Below, in pieces: positions 1 through 9,569 of a stretch of DNA of 64,000 nt. Every line of letters begins with the position of its first letter. The first letter of the stretch is position 1. This DNA is from BA4 sp044376575 (GTDB taxonomy: Bacteria > Bacteroidota > Bacteroidia > CAIKAF01). Below the pieces are notes generated by a model. That model had not been told where the DNA came from, made no database searches, and saw nothing but the letters and a program-made list of their open reading frames with translations. A program made the position numbers and the translations under genes. The stretch spans positions 62,001-126,000 of the forward strand of contig JBILKR010000001.1 of assembly GCA_044376575.1 (NCBI GenBank). The letters are read 5' to 3'.

Positions 1-907
1 TTCCGTTTACATCGAGTGTCGGACGTGTTCCGGTTCTTTCGTTTGTGCTATATCCTTTTTCTCCCCACACCTCTTTGATGTCCAGGTCTTTTTTGTACTC
101 TTCAATATCAAAAGGCGCTTTGGCCATTTCTGCTCTTTCTTCAGCCGACAACTCCATCACATCATCATAAAAACCGGGAATGGCTATCCTGTTGTTTTCG
201 TCGTGCATAGAAGCAATCATCTTTGCCAGAATATTAATGGGATTGGCGACTGCGCCGCCATAAACACCAGAGTGCAAATCACGGTTAGGTCCGGTAACTT
301 CCACTTCTACATAACTTAATCCGCGAAGGCCTACATCTATGGATGGTGTGTCGTTGGCAATCATTGATGTGTCTGAAATCAACACCACATCGGCCTTTAA
401 TTTTTCCTTGTTATTAATACAAAATGTGCCAAGGTTAGCGGAGCCCACTTCTTCTTCGCCTTCAATCATGAACTTTACATTACAGGGCAGCTCTCCGGAC
501 TTCATGAGGGCTTCAAATGCCTTTACATGCATATACATTTGTCCCTTATCATCGCAGGCGCCGCGGGCGTAAATGCGTTCGTTTCTTACAGTGGGTTCAA
601 AGGGTGGCGTGGTCCACAACTCAAGAGGAACAGCGGGTTGCACATCATAATGCCCATACACCAATACTGTGGGCAGAGAAGCATCTATGATTTTTTCACC
701 ATAAACAATGGGAAACCCGGCGGTCTGACAGAGTTCTACCTTGTCGGCTCCGGCTTCAATCAATTTATCTTTAATAAATTCGGCCGTTTTGATAACGTCG
801 TTTTTATATGCTGAATCCGCACTGATAGAGGGGATGCGCAACAGGTCAAAAAGTTCGTTTAGAAAACGTTCCTGATGTTGCTGAATAAATTGCATTGTTT
901 TTTCCAT
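1..907 (-). CDS. M20-family dipeptidase (3' part outside window)
   Basis: This encodes a zinc-dependent M20-family peptidase of the dipeptidase/carboxypeptidase type, expected to act in the cytoplasm on short peptides. About 302 residues are visible and the C-terminal third runs off the left edge. The first metal motif YGHYDVQP (His86, Asp88), the bridging Asp in GACDDKG (about 119), the catalytic/metal glutamates in EGEEEVGS (about 151-153) and RDLHSG of the lid/dimerisation domain (about 209-214) are all present, so the visible part looks functional. The start is the ATG at 907; no signal peptide is seen. It is divergent from the T9SS surface gene at 1068. The family call is firm; the substrate cannot be told from sequence. 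Confidence 0.9.
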   Translation of the reverse strand, partial: MEKTMQFIQQHQERFLNELFDLLRIPSISADSAYKNDVIKTAEFIKDKLIEAGADKVELCQTAGFPIVYGEKIIDASLPTVLVYGHYDVQPAVPLELWTTPPFEPTVRNERIYARGACDDKGQMYMHVKAFEALMKSGELPCNVKFMIEGEEEVGSANLGTFCINNKEKLKADVVLISDTSMIANDTPSIDVGLRGLSYVEVEVTGPNRDLHSGVYGGAVANPINILAKMIASMHDENNRIAIPGFYDDVMELSAEERAEMAKAPFDIEEYKKDLDIKEVWGEKGYSTNERTGTRPTLDVNG

Positions 908-998
908 AATGAAACCTTTTTTAATGTTATTCCGTCTATTCAATAAATCATACAAGTATCTGAAAAAAAATCAAAATTTAAATCTTTTTTAATACTTC

Positions 999-1026
999 TT
1001 GGGGAACACTCATGGTTGATAATTTG
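999..1026 (+). promoter_or_regulatory. Possible Bacteroidota promoter for the 1068 gene
   Basis: TTG at 999-1001 is followed 18 nt later by TAATTTG at 1020-1026, one base shorter than the TAnnTTTG consensus. Transcription would begin near 1032. That would put the upstream ATG at 1035 almost on the transcript end and favours the ATG at 1068 as the start. This is inference from a partial match. Confidence 0.35.
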
Positions 1027-1067
1027 TTAATAAGATGGGATTGCGCTACCTTAGATCGCTGAATGTA

Positions 1068-3194
1068 ATGAAAGCAAACATTCAATATATATTATCTGTG
1101 AGACGCCTTTGGTGTGTTTTGTTGATGCTGGCACACGGGGTTGTACATGGCCAGCTCATCACTACCGGAGGGCAAACACCGTCTGTATTGCTACAGAACG
1201 TGTTGCTTGGTGGCGGCGTGCAGGTATCAAACATCACTTATTCCGGTGCCACGATTGCTATTGGAAGTTTTGACGGAACAGCCTCTAACATTGGGCTTCA
1301 GAGCGGAATCGTAATGACCACAGGAAACCTTGATTATCCTACAGGTCCTCCCGGCCCCAACAACAGTACCAATGCGGGGATAGATAACTCAGCCGGAGGA
1401 AGTGCGCTGCTTGAACAGTTTGTAAATGAAGATACCTATAACGCCACTACGTTACAATTTGATTTTGTTCCTCAGGGCGACACCATTCTTTTTCGCTATG
1501 TGTTCGGCTCAGAAGAGTACAAGGAGTATGTTGGCTCTACCTTCAATGACATATTCGGGTTCTTTATCAGTGGTCCCAACCCCGCAGGCGGCAATTACAA
1601 CAACAAGAACATTGCAGTTATTCCAAACACCAATACGTTTGTTGCCATCAACAATGTAAATCATCTGAGCAATTCAAACTATTATGTTGACAACGAGTCG
1701 CCTTTTCCTGGTCAGACCGTCCAATACGACGGGTTTACCAAGGTGTTGACAGCCGTTGCTCATGTGGTTCCGTGCAGCACCTATACGCTTAAACTTGCGA
1801 TTGCGGATGTGGGCGATCCTTTTTATGACTCAGGGGTTTTTCTAGAGGCAAAAAGTTTTGTTTCCGAGGGTAGCGATGTTAGCTATACCATTGTTGGAGG
1901 GCTCAGCCCTGATACTCTTTATGAAGGCTGCGGAGAAGCCCTGGTAACCTTTTCTTGGAACGGAACAACTGACGTTGCTCATACCGTTTATTTTACAGTA
2001 ACAGGTACAGCAACCAATGGTGTTGATTATACTGCGATGGGAACACAGGTTACAATTCCTGCCGGACAAAACACGGTAACTATTCCTATGCAGGCTTTTA
2101 TCGACGGGATTCCCGAGGGAACAGAGAACATCACAATCTCTATCAATGACCCAAATGCCTGTCCAAACATTGTGTTGCCAAGCATTACCATTCCGATAAA
2201 AAATACAGACCCGATTGATGTTAATGCAATGCCTGATACCGCTTTTAACTGTAATAATCAACTGGTGTTGCTTAGCGCAAGCGCATCGGGTGGAGTAAAT
2301 CCGCTGACATACACATGGAGTAATGGTGTCGGATCAGGAAACAATATTCCTGTAATTGTTCGGGAAACTACCACTTTTGTGGTAACTGTTACAGATGCCT
2401 GTGGCGCGCTGGTGTCTGAAGACTCTGTAGCTATTACCGTTCCAAATGCCGACTCGCTTACACTTCGCTTTACCGCCGACACCTCTATTTGTCCAGGGCA
2501 GGAAGTGTTGCTTTTGGCAGAAGCCGCAGGGGGTATCGGAGATATTACCTATAGTTGGAGTACCGGAGATATCAATACAGACAGCGTCTTGGTTTATCCC
2601 CTTCAAACCACCATGTATTCAATCATAGTTGAAGATAGTTGCGGAAACACCGTGGGAGCGTCTTCTCTGGTGCTTGTAAAAGCCCCAACCGCAGACTTTG
2701 GCATGTTTTATATTGAAAACCAGAAAATACAATTTTTAAATCAGTCCTCCTCTGATGTTGTGTCTTGGTATTGGAATTTCGGCGATGGAAATTGGTCAAC
2801 AGAAGAAAGCCCCTTGCACGCTTATGCCGATACGGGTTGGTTTTATGTATTACTGATTGTTGTGAACGATTACGGATGTGCCGATACCCTTGTAAAAGCC
2901 GTGTATTCGTACCCTCCGTTCGTGCTGTTTATTCCCAATACATTTACGCCAACCCTTGATGGACTTAATGAAGAATTCCTTACGATTGGACAGGGGTTTG
3001 TTTCGTTTGATATGGGAATTTTTGATCGATGGGGCAGAGAATTATTCAGGACAAAAGATATTCACCGGGGATGGAATGGAAAAGACGAAAGAGGGAATTA
3101 TTATCCATTAGGTGTTTACGTTTACAGGATAGATATCGTTACGCCACCCGGATTAAAAGAAAAATTTTTAGGAAGAGTTACAATTATCAGATGA
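1068..3194 (+). CDS. T9SS type B surface protein with choice-of-anchor L domain
   Basis: This is a predicted secreted surface protein of about 708 residues. A signal peptide ends near HGVVHG-Q (about residue 29). It is followed by a choice-of-anchor L type domain (about 35-260, with the FGSEEYKEYV and FNDIFGFFISG segments), a Calx-beta-like domain (about 285-375, including GTATNGVDYT), Ig/PKD-like modules, a PKD domain containing YWNFGDGN, and a C-terminal gliding-motility-associated sorting domain (type B CTD) with IPNTFTP near its start and FDRWGRELF. The family exports such proteins through the type IX system and attaches or releases them at the cell surface. The start chosen at 1068 places the signal peptide properly; an in-frame ATG at 1035 is the alternative. 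It overlaps the next gene by ATGA, so the two are probably translated together. The ligand is unknown. Confidence 0.88.
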   Translation: MKANIQYILSVRRLWCVLLMLAHGVVHGQLITTGGQTPSVLLQNVLLGGGVQVSNITYSGATIAIGSFDGTASNIGLQSGIVMTTGNLDYPTGPPGPNNSTNAGIDNSAGGSALLEQFVNEDTYNATTLQFDFVPQGDTILFRYVFGSEEYKEYVGSTFNDIFGFFISGPNPAGGNYNNKNIAVIPNTNTFVAINNVNHLSNSNYYVDNESPFPGQTVQYDGFTKVLTAVAHVVPCSTYTLKLAIADVGDPFYDSGVFLEAKSFVSEGSDVSYTIVGGLSPDTLYEGCGEALVTFSWNGTTDVAHTVYFTVTGTATNGVDYTAMGTQVTIPAGQNTVTIPMQAFIDGIPEGTENITISINDPNACPNIVLPSITIPIKNTDPIDVNAMPDTAFNCNNQLVLLSASASGGVNPLTYTWSNGVGSGNNIPVIVRETTTFVVTVTDACGALVSEDSVAITVPNADSLTLRFTADTSICPGQEVLLLAEAAGGIGDITYSWSTGDINTDSVLVYPLQTTMYSIIVEDSCGNTVGASSLVLVKAPTADFGMFYIENQKIQFLNQSSSDVVSWYWNFGDGNWSTEESPLHAYADTGWFYVLLIVVNDYGCADTLVKAVYSYPPFVLFIPNTFTPTLDGLNEEFLTIGQGFVSFDMGIFDRWGRELFRTKDIHRGWNGKDERGNYYPLGVYVYRIDIVTPPGLKEKFLGRVTIIR

Positions 3195-5392
3195 TAAGGA
3201 TTGCAGGAATTTTGTTTTTATTGATTTTTGGAAGCCTTCTCTCCGCTTCGGCAACACATATTATCGGAGGAGAAATGTATTACGAGTGTCTGGGAAACAA
3301 TCAGTATAAAATAACTCTAAAAGTATACAGGGACTGTTTTAACGGGCAGGCACCCTTTGATGATCCGGCAAATATTACAATTTGGGACGGCAACGGCAAC
3401 TTTGTTCAAAATGTATCCATTCCCTTTCCCGGATCAACCAATGTGCCTTTTATTGCAGGAAATCCTTGTTTTCAGGCGCCCCCAAATGTTTGTGTAGAAG
3501 AAGCGATATACACCAAGGTCGTTACCCTGCCTCCTTCTGCTACTGGCTATACGTTGGCTTATCAGCGTTGTTGTAGAAATAACACCATCGTGAATCTTGT
3601 AGATCCGCAATCTACCGGTGCAACGTATACGGAAACGATTCCTCCATCGGGTCCGAATGCCTGCAATAATAGTCCGCGCTATGTAAACTTTCCACCGATT
3701 GCACTTTGTATCGGCGACGACCTAAATTTTGATCACTCCGCGGTTGATCCTGATGGCGATTCATTGGTGTATGACCTTTGTGCAACCTATGCGGGAGGTT
3801 CTCCTGCTGTTCCTCAACCGGTGCCGACATCGGCGCCTCCTTTTGATCAAATTATTTTTCAGAATCCATATTCTATTTTTAATCCGATTGCCAGCGCCCC
3901 CCCCATAAGCATTAACCCTCAAACCGGATTGCTTTCTGTTTCGCCAACTCAGCTTGGTCAGTATGTCGTTGGGGTTTGTGTAAAAGAGTACAGAAATGGG
4001 GTGCTCATTGGAACACACCGACGCGACTTTCAATTTAACGTGGTAAATTGTACTGTAACCGCTGATGCTGAAATTTTACTGCCACAATCATTTAATCCTC
4101 TGGCAGAAAATTTTTATCTGAACTGCGGTGAGCTAGTAGTTGATTTTGCTAATATTGGAAACAGCACTATCGGCATTTCAGAATATCTCTGGGACTTCGG
4201 CGTTGGCGCTCAATCAACAGATACTTCCTCTTTGGCCGCGCCCACATTTGCCTATCCGGATACCGGTATTTACGCCGTCAGCCTAATTATCAATCCGGGG
4301 TTTTTCTGTTCAGATACAGATGTTGTTACCATCTACATTCGCCCTGATTTGAACTTAGATTTTACTACCTCTCCCCCACAATGTATTGATGGAAATATTT
4401 TCAATTATAATGCATCCGGCAACTTCACAAATACAACAATATTGAACTGGGATTTTGGTCCGGCGGCCAATATTCCCAACTCGTCACAACAACAAAATAA
4501 TATTAGTTACAACTCACCCGGCATCCACACAACAACGTTGGTTGCCAACGATCTTTTTTGCTCCGATTCAATTACGAAAACGGTGTTGGTTTACGGCCAT
4601 CCGGAGGTTATACCAAGTGTTCCCGGAATGGGGTGTGATCCGTTTACCGGTTATTTCAGCGCATTTGTAGATTCGGCATACAACAACATGTTATTTATCT
4701 GGGAATTTGGCAACGGGCAAACAGCAAATACCCCAAATGCTTTTGCACAATATGGTCAGGGTAACTATAGTATTAACTTTCAGGCGATATCTACGACCGG
4801 ATGCCAGGATACATTCTTATTTTCATGGCCAAACTACTTGACCGTGTTTCCATCTCCGCAGGCTGGATTTAGTGTAGATCCCCAAGAACAAAGTATATTT
4901 TTCCCTCGTTTTTATTTCTTTGATGAGTCTTCCGATGGAATTTCTTGTATGCTATATTTCGACAATGGCGACAGCTCAGATCAGTGTACTCTACCTTATG
5001 AGTATGCTGACACCGGACATTATCAGGTGATGCAAATTGTTACCAATGAGTTTGGGTGTCCGGATACTGCATATCAGCTTGTAATTGTAAAGCCCGAATT
5101 TACTTTTTATATACCCAACACATTTACGGTGAATGAAGATGGGTTGAACGAGGAATTCAGCGGCGTAGGAATTGGTATCGGTGAATATAATTTCAGAATT
5201 TATGACCGATGGGGACAAGTGATTTTTGAAACAGAAAATCAGCAGGAGAAATGGAATGGCAAATACAAAAATACCGGAAATAAAATTCCCCCGGGCATAT
5301 ATGTTTATGCCGTAGACCTAGTAGATGTTTTTGGCGAAGAACATCGATACCGCGGAAAGGTTTTACTGAAAAGAGACGGCGGAAAAAATTAA
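3191..5392 (+). CDS. T9SS type B surface protein with PKD domains
   Basis: This is a predicted exported protein of about 733 residues. The ATG at 3191 overlaps the stop of the preceding gene (ATGA) and begins a clean signal peptide that ends around SASA-THIIGGE; the frame is open further upstream, but starting there would bury the signal peptide. The mature N-terminus (THIIGGEMYYEC) is the cysteine-bearing beta-sandwich head commonly seen in these gliding-associated cargo proteins. It is followed by PKD-type modules with YLWDFG, ILNWDFG and FIWEFGNG motifs and a type B sorting domain with IPNTFTVNEDGLNE and YDRWGQVIF at the C-terminus. Together with its upstream partner it looks like a two-gene surface operon. 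No catalytic domain is visible, so an adhesive or structural role is inferred. Confidence 0.88.
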   Translation: MIRIAGILFLLIFGSLLSASATHIIGGEMYYECLGNNQYKITLKVYRDCFNGQAPFDDPANITIWDGNGNFVQNVSIPFPGSTNVPFIAGNPCFQAPPNVCVEEAIYTKVVTLPPSATGYTLAYQRCCRNNTIVNLVDPQSTGATYTETIPPSGPNACNNSPRYVNFPPIALCIGDDLNFDHSAVDPDGDSLVYDLCATYAGGSPAVPQPVPTSAPPFDQIIFQNPYSIFNPIASAPPISINPQTGLLSVSPTQLGQYVVGVCVKEYRNGVLIGTHRRDFQFNVVNCTVTADAEILLPQSFNPLAENFYLNCGELVVDFANIGNSTIGISEYLWDFGVGAQSTDTSSLAAPTFAYPDTGIYAVSLIINPGFFCSDTDVVTIYIRPDLNLDFTTSPPQCIDGNIFNYNASGNFTNTTILNWDFGPAANIPNSSQQQNNISYNSPGIHTTTLVANDLFCSDSITKTVLVYGHPEVIPSVPGMGCDPFTGYFSAFVDSAYNNMLFIWEFGNGQTANTPNAFAQYGQGNYSINFQAISTTGCQDTFLFSWPNYLTVFPSPQAGFSVDPQEQSIFFPRFYFFDESSDGISCMLYFDNGDSSDQCTLPYEYADTGHYQVMQIVTNEFGCPDTAYQLVIVKPEFTFYIPNTFTVNEDGLNEEFSGVGIGIGEYNFRIYDRWGQVIFETENQQEKWNGKYKNTGNKIPPGIYVYAVDLVDVFGEEHRYRGKVLLKRDGGKN

Positions 5393-5398
5393 TGCTAC

Positions 5399-6073
5399 AT
5401 GGTTGTTAAGGATTGTTTTATAAACGTTCATTCACATTTTCTGAGGCCGTCATCATCAACTCGCATCAACGTTTACAATCATTTCATTCAAGATCCGGTT
5501 GTGCCGGCAAAAGATATGCTTTTCTCTGTTGGTCTTCACCCCTGGCATTTGAACCTTTTCTCAAAAAAAATACTGAAAGAAAAATTGCTTGAGATTGGCG
5601 CAACAAAACATTGTTGTTTTATTGGGGAAACGGGCCTGGATAAATTGCGCGGCGGGTTAATTGAAGAACAAAAAGAAATTTTTTTAATTCATATTGATGT
5701 GGCTGAAGAATTGAAAAAACCATTGATTATTCACAACGTGAAGTGCTCCGATATATTAATCGATATAAAGAAAAAATACAAACCCCAACAGCCCTGGATA
5801 TTTCATGGATTCAATCAAAAAAAAAGTGTCGCCAATGAATTAATAAAGCAGAATTGCTGGCTTAGTTTCGGAAGGGCATTGTTTAACAAACAGAGCCCAG
5901 CTTATGATTCATTTTTCTTTGTATCACAAGAAAGATGGCTCCTTGAGACAGATGATGAATCCGAAATCAGCATAGAAGAAATATATGCCAGGGCAGGTGA
6001 AATCAAAAAAATATCCGTTGAAAAAATAATAGAAATAAGTAATAAAAACTTTAATTCGCTTTTTAAAATATGA
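5399..6073 (+). CDS. TatD-family hydrolase (compact)
   Basis: This is a TatD-like metal-dependent hydrolase of the amidohydrolase fold, 224 residues, shorter than the usual 250-265. Despite the size, all expected metal-site elements can be placed: HSH near the N-terminus (NVHSHF, about 9-14), GLHPWH, GETGLD (metal-bridging Glu), IIHN, IFHGF and ETDD near residue 181. Family members act as 3'-5' DNA exonucleases or related phosphoesterases in the cytoplasm. It starts 6 nt after the second T9SS gene and its stop overlaps the next gene by ATGA, so it probably shares a transcript with the dehydratase-like gene that follows. The exact substrate is uncertain. Confidence 0.82.
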   Translation: MVVKDCFINVHSHFLRPSSSTRINVYNHFIQDPVVPAKDMLFSVGLHPWHLNLFSKKILKEKLLEIGATKHCCFIGETGLDKLRGGLIEEQKEIFLIHIDVAEELKKPLIIHNVKCSDILIDIKKKYKPQQPWIFHGFNQKKSVANELIKQNCWLSFGRALFNKQSPAYDSFFFVSQERWLLETDDESEISIEEIYARAGEIKKISVEKIIEISNKNFNSLFKI

Positions 6074-6795
6074 AAGATACGGCATGGATGGAAAGGACCC
6101 GTTTGCTGGTGGGCGACCCGGGAGTAAATAAACTCATGAATGCTCATGTATTAATTGCAGGGATGGGAGGCGTGGGATCGTATGCGGCAGAGTTTATCGC
6201 CCGCGCCGGAGTCGGCAAAATGACCATAATTGATGGCGACGTAGTAGATCCGACCAACAGGAACCGTCAACTTCCTGCATTGCATTCTACACACGGAAAA
6301 CAAAAAGCGGAGGTAATGAAAGAGCGGCTTCTGTCAATTAATCCGGAACTACAGCTTACCGTTTTAAAAGAGTTTATGGCACCAGAACGAGCTCATGAAA
6401 TCATGAGCCTTCAAACATATCATTTTGTCATTGATGCGATTGACAGTGTTACGCCAAAATTAAATTTTATTGAAGCTGCTTATGTTCGCCGATTGCCGAT
6501 CATTTGCTCAATGGGAGCGGGGGGAAAACTTGACCCGACGCAACTTCAGGTCGCTGATATTTCAAAAACACATACTTGTCCTTTTGCCGAACATATCAGA
6601 AAGCGGCTGAAGAAAATGGGGATATACAAAGGTGTTACGACCGTTTTTTCTCCCGAAAAAGTAATCAAAGAATCGCTGATGATGACCGATGGAAAAAATT
6701 ATAAAAAATCAGCGTATGGCACCATTTCTTATTTGCCGGCAACCTTCGGTAGCGTCTGTGCGTCCGTTGCAATCCGTGGAATTACAGGTCGTTAA
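6070..6795 (+). CDS. tcdA: tRNA threonylcarbamoyladenosine dehydratase (TcdA/YgdL-like)
   Basis: This is a ThiF/MoeB/E1-like protein of 241 residues. The nucleotide-binding loop is GMGGVGSYAAE (about 31-41), followed by DGDVVDPTNRNRQ, where the Asp and Arg residues contact ATP in this superfamily. The length and the N-terminal ERTRLLVGD segment match TcdA, which cyclises the t6A base at position 37 of tRNAs to ct6A in an ATP-dependent reaction. It overlaps tatD by ATGA. Its stop shares TTAA with the convergent lipoprotein gene. A generic ThiF-family adenylyltransferase is the alternative, but TcdA is the better fit. Confidence 0.85.
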   Translation: MKDTAWMERTRLLVGDPGVNKLMNAHVLIAGMGGVGSYAAEFIARAGVGKMTIIDGDVVDPTNRNRQLPALHSTHGKQKAEVMKERLLSINPELQLTVLKEFMAPERAHEIMSLQTYHFVIDAIDSVTPKLNFIEAAYVRRLPIICSMGAGGKLDPTQLQVADISKTHTCPFAEHIRKRLKKMGIYKGVTTVFSPEKVIKESLMMTDGKNYKKSAYGTISYLPATFGSVCASVAIRGITGR

Positions 6796-8381
6796 TTTTC
6801 CTTTTCTATATCCCAGCGGATATTAGTATCAAATGATTTTTGTATCGTTAGTTGCCGAGGATATATAAATACACTTTCCGGAAGTGTTTTGGTATAAATA
6901 TCTCCGGCATCCCATCGACCGTTTTTATTTTCATCAACCACTACCCTTATTTTGTATTCGCCATTCAACAAATCGTCAACAATCCATAAGGCCGAACCAT
7001 TATCCGTTGATTTTAATATTGATTCGACAACTATTTCATTTTTCTCATTGAATAATTTTCCTATGATTTGTTTGCTGGCGGGAAGACCATTGATGGAAAG
7101 CTCTAGTTGAGAAAACTCAGAAATTGGTGATGTTTTAAACTCCAATATTACAGTATCTTTTAACCCTCCGTCTAATAATCTTAATGCTTCGGGAAGAAAT
7201 AATAATACATATTTTTCCTGTGATTTTAGTGGCGATTTTATCTCTATTTTTCTTGGGCCATCACGACTCAACAAAACTTCTTTTTTGATGTTTTTTCCTC
7301 GCTCTTTAATAAAGATTTTTAATGTATCTATATCCATCACAGGAATGTTTGAAATGATTTCTAACGGCTTGCGCGGATTAATTTTTTCATGCCTAAGTTT
7401 CACGCTCGGTTTTGATTCTTTTGACTGTGATTTTTCCTGAGAAAAAACATACAGTGTATCTTCGATTCCATCAAATATTACACGCCATTGCATCGTATCT
7501 TCCAGGGTCGTTGACCAGCACAAAACAGAGTCTTTGACTGGTGATAAAAACTCGGTTATAATTTTATTTTCTTTATTTAAAATGTCTGAAATACTAATTA
7601 AATCAACAGGCGCAGAAAATTTAATTATGCATGAGAACGCGGTGGTTCTTTTTACAAACGTTATTTTTTTTTCTTTTCGTTGTTCGAAAAGCCGTATAGT
7701 GTATTCGTTTTTAACGTTCGCCGTTATTGTGTTTAACATAAAGCCGATTTTTTCATCAGGAGCATCAAAAAGATAATTGTTATCCCTTTCTGTAATGGAT
7801 GCCACACGAAATATTTCGTTGGGCAAATATGATATAGAAGCTTGGCCATCTTTATTGGTTTTGGCAATAAAATTGGGTTGTGATTTTAGAGGAAGAGAAT
7901 CGCTATTTAAACGATATAATAAACAGGTTGCAAGATTAATCGGCGTAAGCGTTTCAGCATCAACAACGCGCAAATTAATTTTCCCCGAATCAATCGCCGT
8001 GCCGGTTGAAAAAACATAGCGATATGAATTCAACACATTGCCTTCGTTATTGTCTGCAATCGCATTTCCAAAATCAATTTGATACGTGGTTTCGGGAGAT
8101 AGTTTTTCTGAAAAGGTAATTTCAATAAATTTCCCCTTACTGACAACCTGAAAATCTGGTATTGGCGGAGAAATATAAATTTCCTGTGTAGGGTTTTTTA
8201 AATTAATGTACTCATCAAAATACAAAGAAATCTTGTTTTGATTAAAACTTGTTGAAAATGTATCCGGCGCCGTTCGCAATAATTTCGGCGGCAGCATGTC
8301 TTTAGGTCCGCCTTCAAGCGGAACAATGTTGGCGCATGAAAAAGAAAAAATACAAAAGAAAAGTATGATATAAATTTTCAT
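6792..8381 (-). CDS. Lipoprotein with N-terminal Ig-like (Big_5) domain
   Basis: This is a predicted lipoprotein of 529 residues: a short hydrophobic leader ends in a lipobox-like FSFSC at about 12-16. The mature start (PLEGGPKDMLPPKLL... then IYFDEYINL-like text reading LYFDEYINL) matches the Big_5-type Ig-like proteins that are widespread and uncharacterised in Bacteroidota. The middle holds carboxypeptidase-regulatory-like beta-sandwich text (about 130-220), and the C-terminus has VVDENKNGRWDAGD, a Ca-binding-like loop. It probably sits in the outer membrane. It follows the sulfoxide reductase gene with an ATGA overlap, so the two are likely co-transcribed. No enzymatic motif is seen and the function is unknown. 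Confidence 0.8.
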   Translation of the reverse strand: MKIYIILFFCIFSFSCANIVPLEGGPKDMLPPKLLRTAPDTFSTSFNQNKISLYFDEYINLKNPTQEIYISPPIPDFQVVSKGKFIEITFSEKLSPETTYQIDFGNAIADNNEGNVLNSYRYVFSTGTAIDSGKINLRVVDAETLTPINLATCLLYRLNSDSLPLKSQPNFIAKTNKDGQASISYLPNEIFRVASITERDNNYLFDAPDEKIGFMLNTITANVKNEYTIRLFEQRKEKKITFVKRTTAFSCIIKFSAPVDLISISDILNKENKIITEFLSPVKDSVLCWSTTLEDTMQWRVIFDGIEDTLYVFSQEKSQSKESKPSVKLRHEKINPRKPLEIISNIPVMDIDTLKIFIKERGKNIKKEVLLSRDGPRKIEIKSPLKSQEKYVLLFLPEALRLLDGGLKDTVILEFKTSPISEFSQLELSINGLPASKQIIGKLFNEKNEIVVESILKSTDNGSALWIVDDLLNGEYKIRVVVDENKNGRWDAGDIYTKTLPESVFIYPRQLTIQKSFDTNIRWDIEKEN

Positions 8382-8833
8382 GCCGGAGAAGTAATAAGTG
8401 CGGTAATCTTTTCAAGATAGTTGGCGTCGGTTTGGTCAAAACAATTATACTGGGTAGAATCAACATCCAGCACCATCTTTACATTTGCTTGTTGATCAAA
8501 GACTGGAACAACGATTTCAGAATTCGACTCCGAAGAACAGGCTATATGTCCTGGAAAAAGATGAACATCAGGCACAATGATTGTTTTTTTTTCTTTCCAT
8601 GCGGTTCCGCAAACTCCTTTTCCAAAGCCAATACGAGTGCACGCGACAGGGCCTTGAAAGGGGCCCAATATCAATTCCTTTCCGTTTACAATATAAAATC
8701 CGGCCCACCAGAATCCCATTTCACGATGTATAAGCGCCGTCAGATTCGCCAGATTTGCTATCTGGTTGGTTTCGCCCTTAACAATTTCTGTCGCAGCTTT
8801 TAATAATTGCTGATACTTTTCCTCTTTCAACAT
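8378..8833 (-). CDS. msrC: Free methionine-(R)-sulfoxide reductase (GAF domain)
   Basis: This is a single GAF-domain protein of 151 residues that reduces free L-methionine-(R)-sulfoxide in the cytoplasm. The family signature is clear: MGFWWAGFYIV (about 34-44), GPFQGPVACTRI (Cys), GKGVCGTAW (Cys) and GHIACSSESNSEIVVP (Cys), giving the three conserved cysteines of the fRMsr active site. The start is an ATG at 8833, preceded 7 nt upstream by a perfect TAnnTTTG box, so the mRNA would be essentially leaderless. It is the first gene of a two-gene unit with the Ig-like lipoprotein. Confidence 0.92.
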   Translation of the reverse strand: MLKEEKYQQLLKAATEIVKGETNQIANLANLTALIHREMGFWWAGFYIVNGKELILGPFQGPVACTRIGFGKGVCGTAWKEKKTIIVPDVHLFPGHIACSSESNSEIVVPVFDQQANVKMVLDVDSTQYNCFDQTDANYLEKITALITSPA

Positions 8834-8840
8834 GATATAA

Positions 8841-8848
8841 CAAATGTA
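8841..8848 (-). promoter_or_regulatory. Promoter -7 box of msrC
   Basis: TACATTTG on the minus strand is a perfect TAnnTTTG match with 7 nt to the ATG at 8833. No clear TTG element is seen about 20 nt upstream. Confidence 0.5.
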
Positions 8849-8966
8849 TGTTTTTTAATCGTGGTGTATTATTGTTTCTGTAATAGAATTTTTTCCGCTG
8901 TTTTATTTACATTTATCCTCATATTTCAATAAAAGGAATTTTATTTTATTGTCCTCAAAAAGAAAA

Positions 8967-9569
8967 ATGTTTACCGGAATCATAGAATATACAGGCAGAA
9001 TTATTTCAACAAAAAAGGCAGGAACAAACGTTACATATTCTATCTCCTCTCCTTTTTTACATGAATTAAAAATTGATCAGAGTGTTGCCCATAATGGCGT
9101 GTGTCTTACTATTGACGGCCTTTTTGAAACTCATTATACAGTAACGGCCATTGATGAAACCCTTCAACGAACAAATCTGCGATACGCTTCAGAAAATGAT
9201 ATCATCAATCTTGAGCGTTGCATGAAAATTGGAGATCGTTTGGACGGACATATTGTTCAGGGGCACGTAGATGCTATGGCTGAAGTGATAAATATTACTG
9301 ATTTAAACGGAAGCTGGGCTTTTGAGTTTGCTCATCCCGGGCAACATGTAACGGTAGAAAAGGGATCGATAACTGTGAATGGCGTTAGCCTAACGGTAGT
9401 TAAGAGCGAGCCAAATTTATTCTCCGTTGCTATTATCCCATATACTTATGAAAACACCAATTTCTGTAAACTAAAAATAGGAGATTTCGTTAATATTGAA
9501 TATGATATTGTAGGAAAATATATTCAAAGACTTGTAACTGGTTACATGCCCATTAATAAAACATTATGA
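8967..9569 (+). CDS. ribE: Riboflavin synthase (alpha subunit type)
   Basis: This enzyme dismutates two 6,7-dimethyl-8-ribityllumazine molecules into riboflavin and 5-amino-6-ribitylaminouracil, the last step of riboflavin synthesis. At 200 residues it has the two tandem lumazine-binding barrels: MFTGIIEYTG opens the first and DGHIVQGHVD starts the second half (about 92-101). The NGVCLTI and NGVSLTV motifs are the paired substrate-binding segments. The start is the ATG at 8967, which gives the canonical MFTGI N-terminus; an in-frame TTG at 8949 is less likely. Its stop overlaps the following metalloprotease gene by ATGA, an odd pairing because the partner is an exported protein. Confidence 0.95.
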   Translation: MFTGIIEYTGRIISTKKAGTNVTYSISSPFLHELKIDQSVAHNGVCLTIDGLFETHYTVTAIDETLQRTNLRYASENDIINLERCMKIGDRLDGHIVQGHVDAMAEVINITDLNGSWAFEFAHPGQHVTVEKGSITVNGVSLTVVKSEPNLFSVAIIPYTYENTNFCKLKIGDFVNIEYDIVGKYIQRLVTGYMPINKTL

